Source: Prochilodus magdalenae
Lineage: Eukaryota > Chordata > Actinopteri > Characiformes > Prochilodontidae
Reading direction: 5' to 3'
Length of the DNA stretch: 64,000 nucleotides
NCBI GenBank assembly: GCA_024036415.1
Contig: JAMWET010003135.1
Location: 124,001 to 188,000 of the forward strand
Shown piece after piece: positions 1-11,469 of this stretch. The first letter of the stretch is position 1, and the number at the start of each line of letters is the position of its first letter. The translations under genes and the position numbers were made by a program. The notes under the pieces are model-generated. The model did not search any database, had not been told where the DNA came from, and worked only from the letters and a program-made list of their open reading frames with translations.

Positions 1-1020
1 TTTTTATATAACATTTTGGTAACAAACCATATACAGTCTAGAACCTGTTATTTTTTGCCGTAAAACAATCTTTTAGCATTTTTGTAAATCTACGCATCGT
101 TTCTTTTCATTTTGGTTTTTTTTTTATACGATGTAAAACATTGGTACTTGATTATTTCACTCTTTTCTTCTCTAAACACTTCTTCTTTAAAACTTTATAA
201 GCGTAAAAACAACGCTAAACCATCCAGTCTAGAAACACTGCGTTAAACACATCTGGTAAAACACTTTACATCCACTTTGTGTCACTGCTTGTTTATTGTT
301 TTCATTAAAAACTTGTTTTTCTACCGTTTAAAACTTTTCAATTTTTTATTTCCTCCATTTCTTATGGTCATTCAGTTTCTTCAATGTTGCGCTATTCAAC
401 AGAACTTGCGTTGTATCAAGGACACCAGTGTTAAAAAACCTTTTCCCAAAAACAACATCAACCTATTCCCCAGCGCCTAGAACTCGTAAGAACAGCACTA
501 TTTTTTATGTTGGTACTTTTTTGTGTTTCTCTTTCTGTGCCATAAAAAACACACTGCGTATAATAACACATCGTAAACTCCTTCAAACAAACCATCCAGT
601 CTAGAACCACTGCGTAAAACTTCTGTTCTTTATTTTTTTAGAACAAAAACTTTTTCATCCCAGTCTAGAACACTGCGTAAAACACAGCATAAAAACAACA
701 AACCATCAGTCTGTCTATTTTCACTTTCTAGAACAACTGCGTAAAAACATAAACAACCCAGTCCAGACTTAGAACACTGCGTAAAACGCAGCGTAAAACA
801 ACAAACCATCCAGTCTAGAACACTGCGTTTAATAAAAAACACAATTTTTGTGTAAAACAACAAAACCATCCAGTTTAGAAACACTGCATAAAAACACATT
901 TTCTTAAAACAACAAACCATCAGTCTAGAACACTGCGTAAAAACACGTTCTACAACACTTGTAATACACACAAAAACCATCCAGTCTAGAAACACTGCGT
1001 AAACAACAAGGCGTAAACAA
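1..1020. repeat. Degenerate left edge of the 34/46-bp satellite array
   Basis: T-rich sequence in which recognisable satellite pieces (CCATCCAGTCTAGAA, CACTGCGTAAAAC) are scattered and broken by extra A or T runs and unrelated words. Between about 600 and 1020 the satellite is nearly continuous but has many one-base insertions, such as AGAAACACTG for AGAACACTG. No gene is visible. It is either a decayed array edge or a poor consensus where array reads and flank reads were mixed. Confidence 0.75.
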
Positions 1021-3540
1021 CAAACCATCCAGTCTAGAACACTGCGTAAAACACATCGTAAAACAACAAACCATCCAGTCTAGAACACTGCGTAAAACAC
1101 ATCGTAAAACAACAAACCATCCAGTCTAGAACACTGCGTATAACAACAAACCATCCAGTCTAGAACACTGCGTAAAACACAGCGTAAAACAACAAACCAT
1201 CCAGTCTAGAACACTGCGTAAAACACAGCGTAAAACAACAAACCATCCAGTCTAGAACACTGCGTAAAACACAGCGTAAAACAACAAACCATCCAGTCTA
1301 GAACACTGCGTAAAACACTGCGTAAAACAACAAACCATCCAGTCTAGAACACTGCGTAAAACACAGCATAAAACAACAAACCATCCAGTCTAGAACACTG
1401 CGTAAAACACTGCGTAAAACAACAAACCATCCAGTCTAGAACACTGCGTAAAACACTGTGTAAAACAACAAACCATCCAGTCTAGAACACTGCGTAAAAC
1501 ACTGTGTAAAACAACAAACCATCCAGTCTAGAACACTACATAAAACACAGCGTAAAACAACAAACCCTCCAGTCTAGAACACTGCATAAAACAACGAACC
1601 ATCCAGTCTAGAACACTGCGTTAAACACTACGTAAAACAACAAACCATCCAGTCTAGAACACTGCGTAAAACACAGCGTAAAACAACAAGCCATCCAGTC
1701 TAGAACACTGCATAAAACAACGAACCATCCAGTCTAGAACACTGCGTAAAACACAGCGTAAAACAACAAAGCATCCAGTCTAGAACACTGCATAAAACAC
1801 AGCGTAAAACAACAAACCATCCAGTGTAGAACACTGTGTAAAACACAGCGTAAAACAACAAACCATCCAGTCTAGAACACTGCGTAAAACACAGCGTAAA
1901 ACAACAAACCATCCAGTCTAGAACACTGCGTAAAACACAGCGTAAAACAACAAACCATCCAGTCTAGAACACTGCATAATACACAGCGTAACACAACAAA
2001 CCATCCTAGAACACTGCGGTTAAAACTAGCGTAGAACACTCCATAGAATACTGCGTAAAACACTGCGTAAAACAACAAACCATCCAGTCTAGAACACTGC
2101 ATAAAACAACAAACCATCCAGTCTAGAACACTGCATAAAACAACAAACCATCCAGTCTAGAACACTGCATAAAACAACAAACCATCCAGTCTAGAACACT
2201 GCATAAAACAACAAACCATCCAGTCTAGAACACTGCGTAAAACACAGCGTAAAACAACAAACCATCCAGTCTAGAACACTGCGTATAACAACAAACCATC
2301 CAGTCTAGAACACTGCGTATAACAACAAACCATCCAGTCTAGAACACTGCGTAAAACACAGCGTAAAACAACAAACCATCCAGTCTAGAACACTGCGTAA
2401 AACGCTACATAAAACAACAAACCATCCAGTCTAGAACACTGCGTATAACAACAAACCATCCAGTCTAGAACACTGCGTATAACAACAAACCATCCAGTCT
2501 AGAACACTGCGTAAAACACAGCGTAAAACAACAAACCATCCAGTCTAGAACACTGCATAAAACAACAAACCATCCAGTCTAGAACACTCCATAGAACACT
2601 GCGTAAAACACAGCGTAAAACAACAAACCATCCAGTCTAGAACACTGCATAAAACAACAAACCATCCAGTCTAGAACACTGCGTAAAACGCTACATAAAA
2701 CAACAAACCATCCAGTCTAGAACACTGCGTATAACAACAAACCATCCAGTCTAGGACACTGCGTAAAACACAGCGTAAAACAACAAACCATCCAGTCTAG
2801 AACACTGCGTAAAACACATCGTAAAACAACAAACCATCCAGTCTAGAACACTGCGTAAAACACAGCGTAAAACAACAAAACATCCAGTCTAGAACACTGC
2901 ATAAAACACAGCGTAAAACAACAAACCTTCCAGTCTAGAACACTGTATAAAACAACGAACCATCCAGTCTAGAACACTGCGTAAAACACAGCGTAAAACA
3001 ACAAACCATCCAGTCTAGAACACTGCATCAAACACAGCGTAAAACAACAAACCTTCCAGTCTAGAACACTGTATAAAACAACAAACCATCCAGTCTAGAA
3101 CACAGCGTAAAACAACAAACCATCCAGTCTAGAACACTGCATAAAACAACAAACCATCCAGTCTAGAACACTGCATAGAACACTGCGTAAAACAACAAAC
3201 CATCCAGTCTAGAACACTGCATAAAACAACAAACCATCCAGTCTAGAACACTGCGTAAAACACAGCGTAAAACAACAAACCATCCAGTCTAGAACACTGC
3301 GTAAAACACTACGCAAAACAACAAACCATCCAGTCTAGAACACTGCGTAAAACAACAAACCATCCAGTCTAGAACACTGCATAAAACACAGCGTAAAACA
3401 ACAAACCATCCAGTCTAGAACACTGCATAAAACACAGCGTAAAACAACAAACCATCCAGTCTAGAACACTGCATAAAACACAGCGTAAAACAACAAACCA
3501 TCCAGTCTAGAACACTGCATAGAACACAGCGTAAAACAAC
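1021..3540. repeat. Satellite array, 34-bp and 46-bp units
   Basis: Head-to-tail array of about 60 units. The core includes CAAACCATCCAGTCTAGAAC followed by ACTGCGTAAAA, and nearly every unit carries an XbaI site (TCTAGA). Measured spacings are 34 bp (CCATCC at 1117 to 1151) and 46 bp (1025 to 1071, 1071 to 1117). The 46-bp form has one extra 12-bp module, ACACAGCGTAAA, a near copy of the ACACTGCGTAAA already in the unit. Variants (GCATA, GCGTATAAC, CATCG) recur in several units, as expected from unequal exchange or gene conversion. Open frames on the minus strand here come only from the repeat. Confidence 0.95.
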
Positions 3541-4680
3541 AAACCATCCAGTCTAGAACACTGTTTAATAAAACAAACCCGTTAAAAAAATAACCATGAA
3601 AGTGTTGAAAACACTGCATAGAACACAGCGTAAAACACAGCGTAAAACAACAAACCATCCAGTCTAGAACACTGCATAAAACAACAAAACATCCAGTCTA
3701 GAACACTGCATAAAACAACAAACCATCCAGTCTAGAACACTGCATAAAACTACAAACCATCCAGTCTAGAACACTGCATAGAACACAGCGTAAAACACAT
3801 CGTAAAACAACAAACCATCCAGTCTAGTTTTCTGCATGATAAACAAAACACATATGAGCTAAAGTTAGAACACTGCATAAAACAACAAACCATCCAGTCT
3901 AGAACACTGCGTAAAACAACAAACCATCCAGTCTAGAACACTGCGTAAAACAACGAACCATCCAGTCTAGAACACTGCGTATAAATAACGAACAGATCCT
4001 AGTCAAGAACAACAGAGGAAACAACAAAGCATTCATATAGAAACTGTCTAGAACTTGCGTAAAACAACAAACCATCCAGTCTCTGGTGCGTAAACAACAG
4101 AGTCATCCAGTCCTATTGTAACACTGCGTAAAATTGAACCATCCATTTAGAACACGTAAAATGATAAACTGCACATTTCAAAGAACAGAAAGGACAGTCT
4201 GAAGACACTGCAGGATTTAGAATGGACACAATCGCATTGACAGCTGATTTGGTCAGTGGTGGTAATAAAGTGCCCAAAACGCAGGTTGGTTTAGTACTGG
4301 CCAGGCACAAGAAAACCTGAATGTACTCTCTGTGGCATTGCCGCCCAATCAAAATGCAGACTGCTCTCTGTCAAAAGGGGACTCCCTGTGTCACAACAGT
4401 CAAAATGGGACTGATCCACAGACATGGGACGGGACCTTCTCTCTTCAGTGCAGTGCTGTTGAATGTCCAACCTTGTAGTAATCTCCTGTTCTCCACAGTC
4501 ATTGCCTGATGTACCCTTTGAAGCATCTGCATTACGACTCTGACGAGAGAGAGATAGAATAAGAGAGAGCTAGATAGTGAGAGTGAAAGAGAGAGAAAAA
4601 GAGAGAACGACACAGAGGGAGAGATAGGAGGAGAGAGATACAAAGAGGGAGAGAGGGAGAGATAGGCATTGCATACTCAG
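3541..4680. repeat. Mosaic right edge of the satellite array
   Basis: Satellite units alternate with pieces that match, in the same order and at nearly the same spacing, the sequence at 5224-5890. Examples: 3575-3587 with 5224-5236; 3597-3610 with 5247-5260; 3826-3867 with 5468-5510; 3992-4020 with 5617-5643; 4082-4122 with 5689-5722; 4166-4176 with 5759-5769; 4285-4297 with 5878-5890. The offset drifts slowly from 1650 to 1593. Further right, words of the 31-bp array (CTGCTCTCTGTC at 4361) and then a purine tract (4537-4675) appear, again in the order seen at 5885-7205. It is either an old tandem duplication invaded by satellite or an assembly artefact. Confidence 0.8.
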
Positions 4681-5884
4681 TGTTAAGGAAGCTTTAGCCT
4701 CAGTGAGCTCACTCTGAAGCAGTCCTCTGTAATAAACACAGATTGGTTGACTATTAATATTTATTATTATTAATAGTATTATTAATTGGTATTTCCTCTT
4801 TATTAGATCCTCTGGCTCAGACTGAAGCCGCCTGTGTGTCCACCAGACGTCCCCCTCTAAAAGCTCCCTCACAGGATGTTACTACATGAGATGGTGATAC
4901 TACTAATAATAATACATTAGAATATTATAAGAACATTATTCTTTTATGATACATTTATAAGACTATTAAATATTATCTCTCTGAATAAAAACTCTGCTAA
5001 TCTGTGTGATCATAGAGCTGTGTGAACATTGATCTCGGGTGAAAATCTTGATGTGTAATATTTAATATATAACATATTTTTTCTATAATATATCTTTGGG
5101 TGTTTTTTGTAAATTATTTTTTTACTAAATTTTAAATATTGTTTTTAGAGAAACTCATGCTATGTTAATAGCACATTTCCTTCCCAACAGTCTGTCTGCT
5201 ATTATGTGTGTTTAAAAGTTTGTAAACCCGTTAAAATGTTCAGGATTGAAAGTGTTGAAATGTTTTTAGGGCGGGGCTTCAGCACACCTGTCCCTCATTA
5301 CCTCTGTAGGATCTCATTAAGACTGAATCAGTTAAACCTGGAGCTTCAGCAGTGGTCGGGTCTCTACTTTATAACAGATGCCCAGTAGAGTTATAGTATT
5401 ACTGCTGTGAGCAGCTCCTTAACGAGAGACTCTGGAGCTGTTGTGTTTATAATGAGAGCTTGTTCAGAGTTTTCTGCTAATGATAGACAAAACCATATGA
5501 GCTAAAGTTATATCCAGTATGTGATAACAATGTATAATCAACAGGAGAAAACATAATACACACAATACAGAGTAACGACTGACTATAAGATATGACTCAG
5601 TAACAGATATATAATGACAGATCCTATACAAGAACAGAGAGGAATAAAGCAGTATATGAAACATTTCTTTAGTAATAAACACACGGCATCTGGTTAATAA
5701 CAGAGTCATCTATTATTGTAATATTGTTTCATTGTTTATGATTTATATATTTAACTGTAAACTGCACATGTGTCTGCACTGTATTCCATTTTGTCTACAG
5801 TAAGATAAAGACAATGTTTACTGAGTTAACTGAATAATAAAGTTTTAAAGAGTTTAATTAAATTTAACAAAATTCATGTTGGTT
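4681..5884. other. AT-rich spacer with one dispersed-repeat fragment
   Basis: No gene is recognised. A fragment of dispersed family B (see 25140) lies in minus orientation at about 4830-4890 (words CCTCTAAAAGCTCCCTCACA and TTACTACATGAGATGG). The part from 5224 on is the apparent source of the pieces found in the mosaic at 3541-4300. The rest is AT-rich. Confidence 0.6.
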
Positions 5885-6690
5885 TAGTACAAATTCAGCA
5901 CTCGTCTTCCTGAATCTGCTCTCTGTCTGCGCTGGTCTTCCTGCATCTGCTCTCTATCTGTGCTGGTCTCCCTGCATCTGCTCTCTGTCTGCGCTGGTCT
6001 CCCTGCATCTGCTCTCTGTCTGCATTGATCTTCCTGCATCTGCTCTCTGTCTGCGCTGGTCTCCCTGCATCTGCTCTCTGTCTGCGCTGGTCTTCCTGCA
6101 TCTGCTCTCTGTCTGCGCTGGTCTTCCTGCATCTGCTCTCTGTCTGCGCTGGTCTTCCTGCATCTCCTCTCTGTCTGCACTAGTCTTTCTGTGTCTGCTG
6201 TCTGTCTGTGCTGGTCTCCTGGCATCTGCTCTCTGTCTGCGCTGGTCTTCCTGCATCTGCTCTCTGTCTGTGCTGGTCTTCCTGCATCTGCTCTCTGTCT
6301 GCGCTGGTCTTCCTGCATCTGCTCTCTGTCTGCGCTGGTCTTCCTGCATCTGCTCTCTGTCTGCGCTGGTCTTCCTGCATCTGCTCTCTGTCTGCGCTGG
6401 TCTTCCTGCATCTGCTCTCTGTCTGCATTGGTCCTCCTGCATCTGCTCTCTGTCTGTGCTGGTCTTCCTGCATCTGCTCTCTGTCTGCGCTGGTCTTCCT
6501 GCATCTGCTCTCTGTCTGCGCTGGTCTTCCTGCATCTGTTCCCAGTCTGCACTGGTCTTCCTGTGTCTGTTCCCAGTCTGCACTGGCCTTCCTGCGTGTG
6601 CTCCCAGTCTGCACTGGCCTTTCTGAGTCTGTTCCCAGTCTGCACTGGCCTTCCTGCATGTGCTCTCTGTCTGTGCTTCTGTCTCTGTGA
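5885..6690. repeat. 31-bp tandem array
   Basis: About 25 head-to-tail copies of a 31-bp unit built from TCTGCTCTCTGTCTGCGC and TGGTCTTCCTGCA. As 31 is not a multiple of 3 and the unit lacks stops in several frames, the array is open in overlapping frames on both strands, with a 31-residue protein period. Long open frames of up to about 435 codons on the minus strand are therefore by-products, not genes. The last five or so copies (after 6535) are more diverged (CCCAGTCTGCACTGG). Confidence 0.95.
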
Positions 6691-6699
6691 TCATATAGG

Positions 6700-7205
6700 G
6701 GTCAGAAGAGAGCAAATAAAAACGGAGTAAATAGAAAGAAAGAAGGAGTAAGAGAAGGAGAGAGAGTAAGATAGGGGAGAGAGTGAAGAGAGAGAGTAAG
6801 AGGGGGAAAGAGAGGAGAGTAAGAGGGAGAGAAAGAGGAGAGAGAGAGTAAGAGATAGGAGAGAGTAAGAGGGGGAAAGAGAGGAGAGAGTAAGAGGGAG
6901 AGAAAGAGGAGAGAGAGAGAGTAAGAGATAGGAAACGAGGGAGAGAGAAGAGAGTAAGAGAGGGGGAGAGAACGAAGAAAAGAGTAAGGGAGGGGGAGAG
7001 AACGAAGAAAAGAGTAAGAGAGGGGGAGAGAGAATGAGAGAGTAAGAGAGGGGAGAGTAAGAGAGAGGGAGACAGGAGAGAGTAAGAGTTGGTGAGAGAG
7101 GAGAGAGTAAGAGAGGGGGAGAGAGAGAATAAGAGAGAGACAGAGATGGGAGAGAGAATAAGAGAGAGAAAGAGAGGGGAAAGAGAGAGAGAGAGAGGAT
7201 GTGTA
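6700..7205 (+). repeat. Polypurine tract, purines on + strand
   Basis: About 500 bases almost purely of G and A with an occasional T (GAGAGAGTAAGAGGGGGAAA type). Short units such as GAGAGAGTAAGAG recur. No coding potential; the pyrimidine-strand open frames are Ser/Leu low complexity. Confidence 0.95.
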
Positions 7206-7450
7206 GTGGATGGATGGTAATTATGCTGCTGGTGGAGTGATAATCCGGCGTGCTGTCCCACAGGGAGCTAATTAAACAGCAGGCGTGTTCATTAAGCTGC
7301 ACCTGTCTCACTGCAGATAATGATGTGGCCAAAGTTCAGGAGAGCGAAAATGTCAATGACAGCGCGGCGGCTCCAGCACGGCCCAGACCACACCGCCCCG
7401 CTGTTTATTAACCGCTGACAGCTCAGACTTTCACTCGGCTATAAGAATAA
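7206..7450. promoter_or_regulatory. Candidate conserved non-coding block
   Basis: Non-repetitive sequence of balanced composition, unlike its neighbours, with homeodomain-type words (TAATTA, TTATTAACC) and AGATAATG. It is about 15 kb upstream of the zfpm2 start. The call rests on composition and texture only. Confidence 0.25.
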
Positions 7451-7900
7451 AAACAATGTGATTTGATTGGCAGGGACACCAGACAGAACGCTTTGGATCT
7501 GAACGCGGAGACGCTCAGGTGTGGTGGCGCAGTCTTCCATCAGGCAGGACAGGTATGTAACAAACACGTTTGGAAAGTTTCGACACTTTGTGCTTCACAG
7601 AGCTTTAGAAACTGATCATACAGTTACACAAAAGTCTACGCCAGCCCACCCTGGACTGCGGGAGACCCCTCGGCCTGTGCTCTGTTTGTCCCTGAGAGAC
7701 TTGACAGTGTAAATCATGCTTTAAGAGACTCAGTATAAACACATGTAGAGAGGTGGCGACGTCTTAAAGGTGCTGTGTGATTAAAGGATCTATAATTTTT
7801 AATTTATCATATTTTAGTCTCCTGGCATTTATATATGACATCGTGCAGCTCTAACACTGACCTCTCTTTGTCCCTTAGAACCAGACAAGGCTGTTTTTTT
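7451..7900. other. Spacer, nothing recognised
   Basis: Mixed-composition DNA with no exon-like or repeat-family signal that I can name. Confidence 0.4.
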
Positions 7901-8110
7901 ACTACACCTTTAAGACTCATATATGTAAATGGGCTCTGTTTTGATTGGCTGCCACGTACTGCTCCACATTCAGAACACAGACCTGGCTGGCACAGTCTGT
8001 ATAACCTCTATAACCTGCATAAGTGCAAATGACGAGGCTAAGCCGCTGTAGGCTGAACAGTTAGGCGGATGTGTTCATGTTTGTGACATCACAACAGTGA
8101 GTTCAAAACA
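7901..8110 (+). repeat. Dispersed family I copy
   Basis: Begins with a CCTTTAAGACTCATATATGT-like start, then ATGTAAATGGGCTCTG, TTGATTGGCTG and, at about 8084-8096, TTTGTGACATCACAA. The same ordered words recur at 17045, 41040, 47342, 49000, 54320 (minus), 55665 and 56470 (minus). It is non-autonomous; no coding sequence is seen. Confidence 0.65.
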
Positions 8111-8545
8111 GGACTGAGACGTATCAAATAGTCCGGACTTGTGATTGGATTTGGCATGAACTGAACAATTTTCTGGATGTAGTCCACATCACTGTTCAGA
8201 CACCGTTGCATCAAAGAACTGGTGGATGCCTTCCCTGGAGTTTTCCAGGTTTCCAGGTTGTTCCAGGTTGTTCCTACAGTTCCTAGATTAGAATCTGGAG
8301 ATTTAGTGGGGCCAGTCTAGATGTGCTAGATGTATGTCATCATGCCAATCAGTCACATTTGCAGCCCTGTGATCTTGGAATACCGGGATAGGAATGTTAT
8401 GTTCCTTGGTAAGTTGATGAACTATAGGGCAAAGCTGGTTGTCCAGCAGCTCAGTGTAGACACTATGGTTCAAATCTACCGTCACCTGAACCAAAGAACC
8501 CATTTCCACATAATTAAACCCTCCCTGGAACCGCACAGGGGGGAC
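8111..8545. repeat. Dispersed family D, partial copy
   Basis: The words GGATTTGGCATGAACTG, GTTCAGACACC, CATCAAAGAACTG and GTGGATGCCTTCCCTG are shared with the family D copies at 10850-11350 and 40195-40615 (minus). The second half (8330-8545) has no match that I see elsewhere in the window. No intact frame. Confidence 0.6.
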
Positions 8546-8879
8546 CTTTACATAGACTGTTAATATGGACTGTATTGATAAACAACTGGGACAGCAGGCA
8601 GGTCATTAACAACTGTGGGTCATCCACAGTGACAGTAGGCACCAACACTGCACTAGCTACCCCACTACACAGCCCCACAGTCTAGCACAACACATCCCCC
8701 CAAAAATATCCATTCGGCTTTCAGCCTAACAGTACAAACAACTGATATGTTTTTAATCTCTTTCTGTGCTTATACAGCAGTTCCTGTGGTGCTCCAAGCT
8801 CTTTATGGCCGTGCCTCCTGCAGGTCCACAGCCAAGTGAGCAGGTAGCAGGACCCTACAATGTTTACAGGAACATTTTA
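8546..8879. other. Spacer, nothing recognised
   Basis: No repeat family, exon or motif is recognised. Confidence 0.4.
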
Positions 8880-9040
8880 ATCAAAATCGCATTAGCCTGA
8901 TATACCTGTGACGTGTGGTGTACCCCAGGGTTCGGTTCTTGGGCAGCTCTGATGTCATTTATACATGCTTCCTCTACAAGGCTATGAGATATCTTACCAC
9001 AGCTACACAGACGATACTCAAATCTACTAGGCCCTCTTAC
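8880..9040 (+). pseudogene. Decayed L2-type LINE reverse transcriptase fragment
   Basis: Reads CGVPQGSVLGQL, then a stop, then after frameshifts YHSYTDDTQIY. These match two hallmark blocks of non-LTR reverse transcriptases: the GVPQGSVLGP block and the catalytic Y-x-D-D box, here YTDD. The spacing between the blocks is shortened and frameshifted, so this is a dead fragment. The YHxYADDTQ style points to the L2/CR1 group; the clade is inferred from the motif alone. Confidence 0.7.
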
Positions 9041-9089
9041 CAAAAACCTATGGCTCCCATGACTCACTTTGTAAGAACATTGAGCTCAA

Positions 9090-9795
9090 GATAATTTACA
9101 CACTGTGTCCACTTACAGTCCACTCTATCAGACAATCCTACCTTGCTGCTCCACCTTGTAGATGTACAGTCAGAGACACCATTGTAGCACAGTGCAGTGT
9201 TGGTCACTAGTCAGAGACACAGCCCCCAATAGCTCATGTTGCCCCCCAGGACGCTGCCCTGCAGGATGCTGTTGCAGAATTCTCAGTGCATGTGTTAGTG
9301 TTGTTGTCATCAGACACAGCCTCTGGAGTGTTTAAACAAAGTGTCCACTCACTGTCCATCAGACTCTTCTGCTCAACCACAGAATAGCTCATCTGCTGCT
9401 GCACAGTGCAGTGTTGGTCATCCTCCAGTCCTTCATCAGTGGTCACAGAATGCTGCTCACAGGATGCTGTTAGTTTTGGTTGGTGGACGATTCTCAGTCC
9501 TGACACTGAGGTGTCCAGCAGCACTGCTAAGTCTGATCCATGCACACCAGCACCACACACACTAACACACCACCACTACGTCAGTGTCCCTGCAGTGCTG
9601 GGAATAATCACCACCCACATAATACCTGCTCTGTGGTGGTCCTGTGGGGGTCCTGACTATTGAAGAACAGGGTAATACAGTATACAGAGAAACGGATGGA
9701 CTACAGTCTGTACCTGTAGAACTACAGAGTGCTCCTATTGTATATGGGGAGGAGATGGTAACATGGCCACTGAGTGTAGATACCTCATCATGCGT
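9090..9795. repeat. Dispersed family K, two diverged tandem parts
   Basis: Two related halves (about 9090-9310 and 9335-9560) share CACAGTGCAGTGTTGGTCA, GTGTCCACT, AGGATGCTGTT and ATTCTCAGT. They are followed by CTGCTCTGTGGTGGTCCTGT and GTCCTGACTATTGAAGAACA. I associate this arrangement with an interspersed repeat of otophysan fishes (recall, not checked). No coding capacity. Confidence 0.6.
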
Positions 9796-10849
9796 ATAAT
9801 GTTACAGTTCTAGGTGAGGGTAATATTGGAGGATGTATAAAAACAACGATGCATATATCATTACACGTCAGTCATCTATCTGTTTATTCCATTCCCATGT
9901 AGCGTTTACTGATCTTACAGCAGGCCTGCTGCCGAACGACCTCCAGAAAGTTTGATAAATGATAGAAACTGCAGGGCGAGGTGTTCGGTATGAGTCATCC
10001 TGGTGATTTGCATGGAGAGAGGGATGCAGATGGAGGCTGATTTTGACCTTTTAATACTTTTGCAATATAGAAATATCCTCCTCGGTGCACCTTTAACACA
10101 GACTGCTTTCCTCTCCTCCGCCATGTGACCTCTATGCGCAAGAAGCCCACACGCTGCACAAAAGGTCTTTTTTTGTGGATGAAAGCATCTTAAATGCTTC
10201 CAATATTTCCTCAGATTACTGATATTTAAAATATTTTTCAAGCTGCTTATGAGCATTCGCTTTTGTTTAAGGTGCTGGGTGACAGTTACCTTGCTCGTTT
10301 GAGATATATTGTAATTAATTATCAGCTGCTGTACAGAGAAGGTGCTTTAATAATAATAATAAAACATTTAATTTGTGCTCAAGGTTCACCCCAGAGACAG
10401 CGTACCAAAAGCAGTGTCGAGCAAAAGTACAGTAGATAGGTGTGCATTTTTCCATCCTATTCATTCTCTATGGAAAAATCTTCTACACAGAAACTGTGCA
10501 TCTGATTAAAAAGCTATATACGAGACTTAATTGTGCAATCAGAATGGATCTCGAAAACTGCAGGGTGACGTGGCAAAAATCAGGCAGAAGAAGAAGAATT
10601 TAAACAATCATGATAATAATAATTTATAATAATATAAATCTTTACTGACAGTCATAATAATAATAACAGTAATAGCCAAAATTACACTGTAATGAGTTAA
10701 ATATATAAGTGTATAAAAAAATTAATTAATAGAATGGTAAATTAAAGAGAGACGTTTATAAGTGTGCATTAAAGTGAGCTCTGAGCAGAGCAACCGAAAG
10801 AGTCTCTCCATGTGTCCTGTGACTGAAACGTACCTAACGCATGTGTAGT
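9796..10849. other. AT-rich spacer
   Basis: Mostly AT-rich DNA with runs of TAATAATAAT near 10345-10370 and 10610-10670. No gene is recognised. Confidence 0.45.
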
Positions 10850-11350
10850 ATCTCCACCAGCACCAGTAACAGCTGTGACTGGATTTGGCATGAACTGGAC
10901 AAGTTTATGGATGTAGGCCACATCAATGTTCAGACACTCTTACATCAAAGAACTGTGCAGTTGGTCCAGATTTGGTGGATGCCTTCCCTGACCCAATTCC
11001 GAGGAGAATTCCCTGTAGACTGGGATTTTAGCCACTGCTAGTAGACCTGTATGACCGTACACTTCCATACACCTGCAGATTCAGCTACTTCCTTCACACT
11101 ATGGTCTTTGGCACGCCCACATGCAGTCACTCCTTTTAGGTCATCATCATTAACATCTGCTTTGGAGCCATTTTCCACACATGGAGTGAGACATTACCTG
11201 CACTGTAGCACCTCTTCTCAAACTATGAATCCCGTCACTCACACGACCGCAGGCATTCATAGCCCTGTCATTCTCATGCATCTGCAGGAGCCTGAAGTTA
11301 CTACCACCTTAAACATGCAAGGTAATCCAGAGTGGGTTTGGTGTGAGGTG
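10850..11350 (+). repeat. Dispersed family D, long copy
   Basis: About 500 bp beginning near AGCTGTGACTGGATTTGGCA and ending near CCTGAAGTTACTACCACCTT. A matching copy lies inverted at 40195-40615 and partial copies at 8111-8545 and 34620-34745. Open frames here are short and unrelated to known proteins. Class unknown. Confidence 0.7.
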
Positions 11351-11469
11351 GTTTACCAGGGATCTTCATGTCTACACACAGGAATTCTGGAATTCTTCTT
11401 CTCTTGTTTGAGCGAGTCCTGCTTAAGGAATTCCAGAATGAACTTTTGCGCGGCCCTGTTCCTGTTGAA

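Noticed and set aside
1021..3540. Repeats with regular spacing resembling a CRISPR array
   Set aside because: The units are contiguous with no unique spacers, and the window is a vertebrate genome.
5954..7261. Minus-strand open frame of 435 codons, and similar long frames at 5884-6645
   Set aside because: They run through the 31-bp array and the polypurine tract. The protein is a 31-residue repeat plus Ser/Leu low complexity, and other frames are open too.
8303..8563. Two 77-codon frames on opposite strands
   Set aside because: They overlap exactly in a family D dispersed repeat and show no domain.
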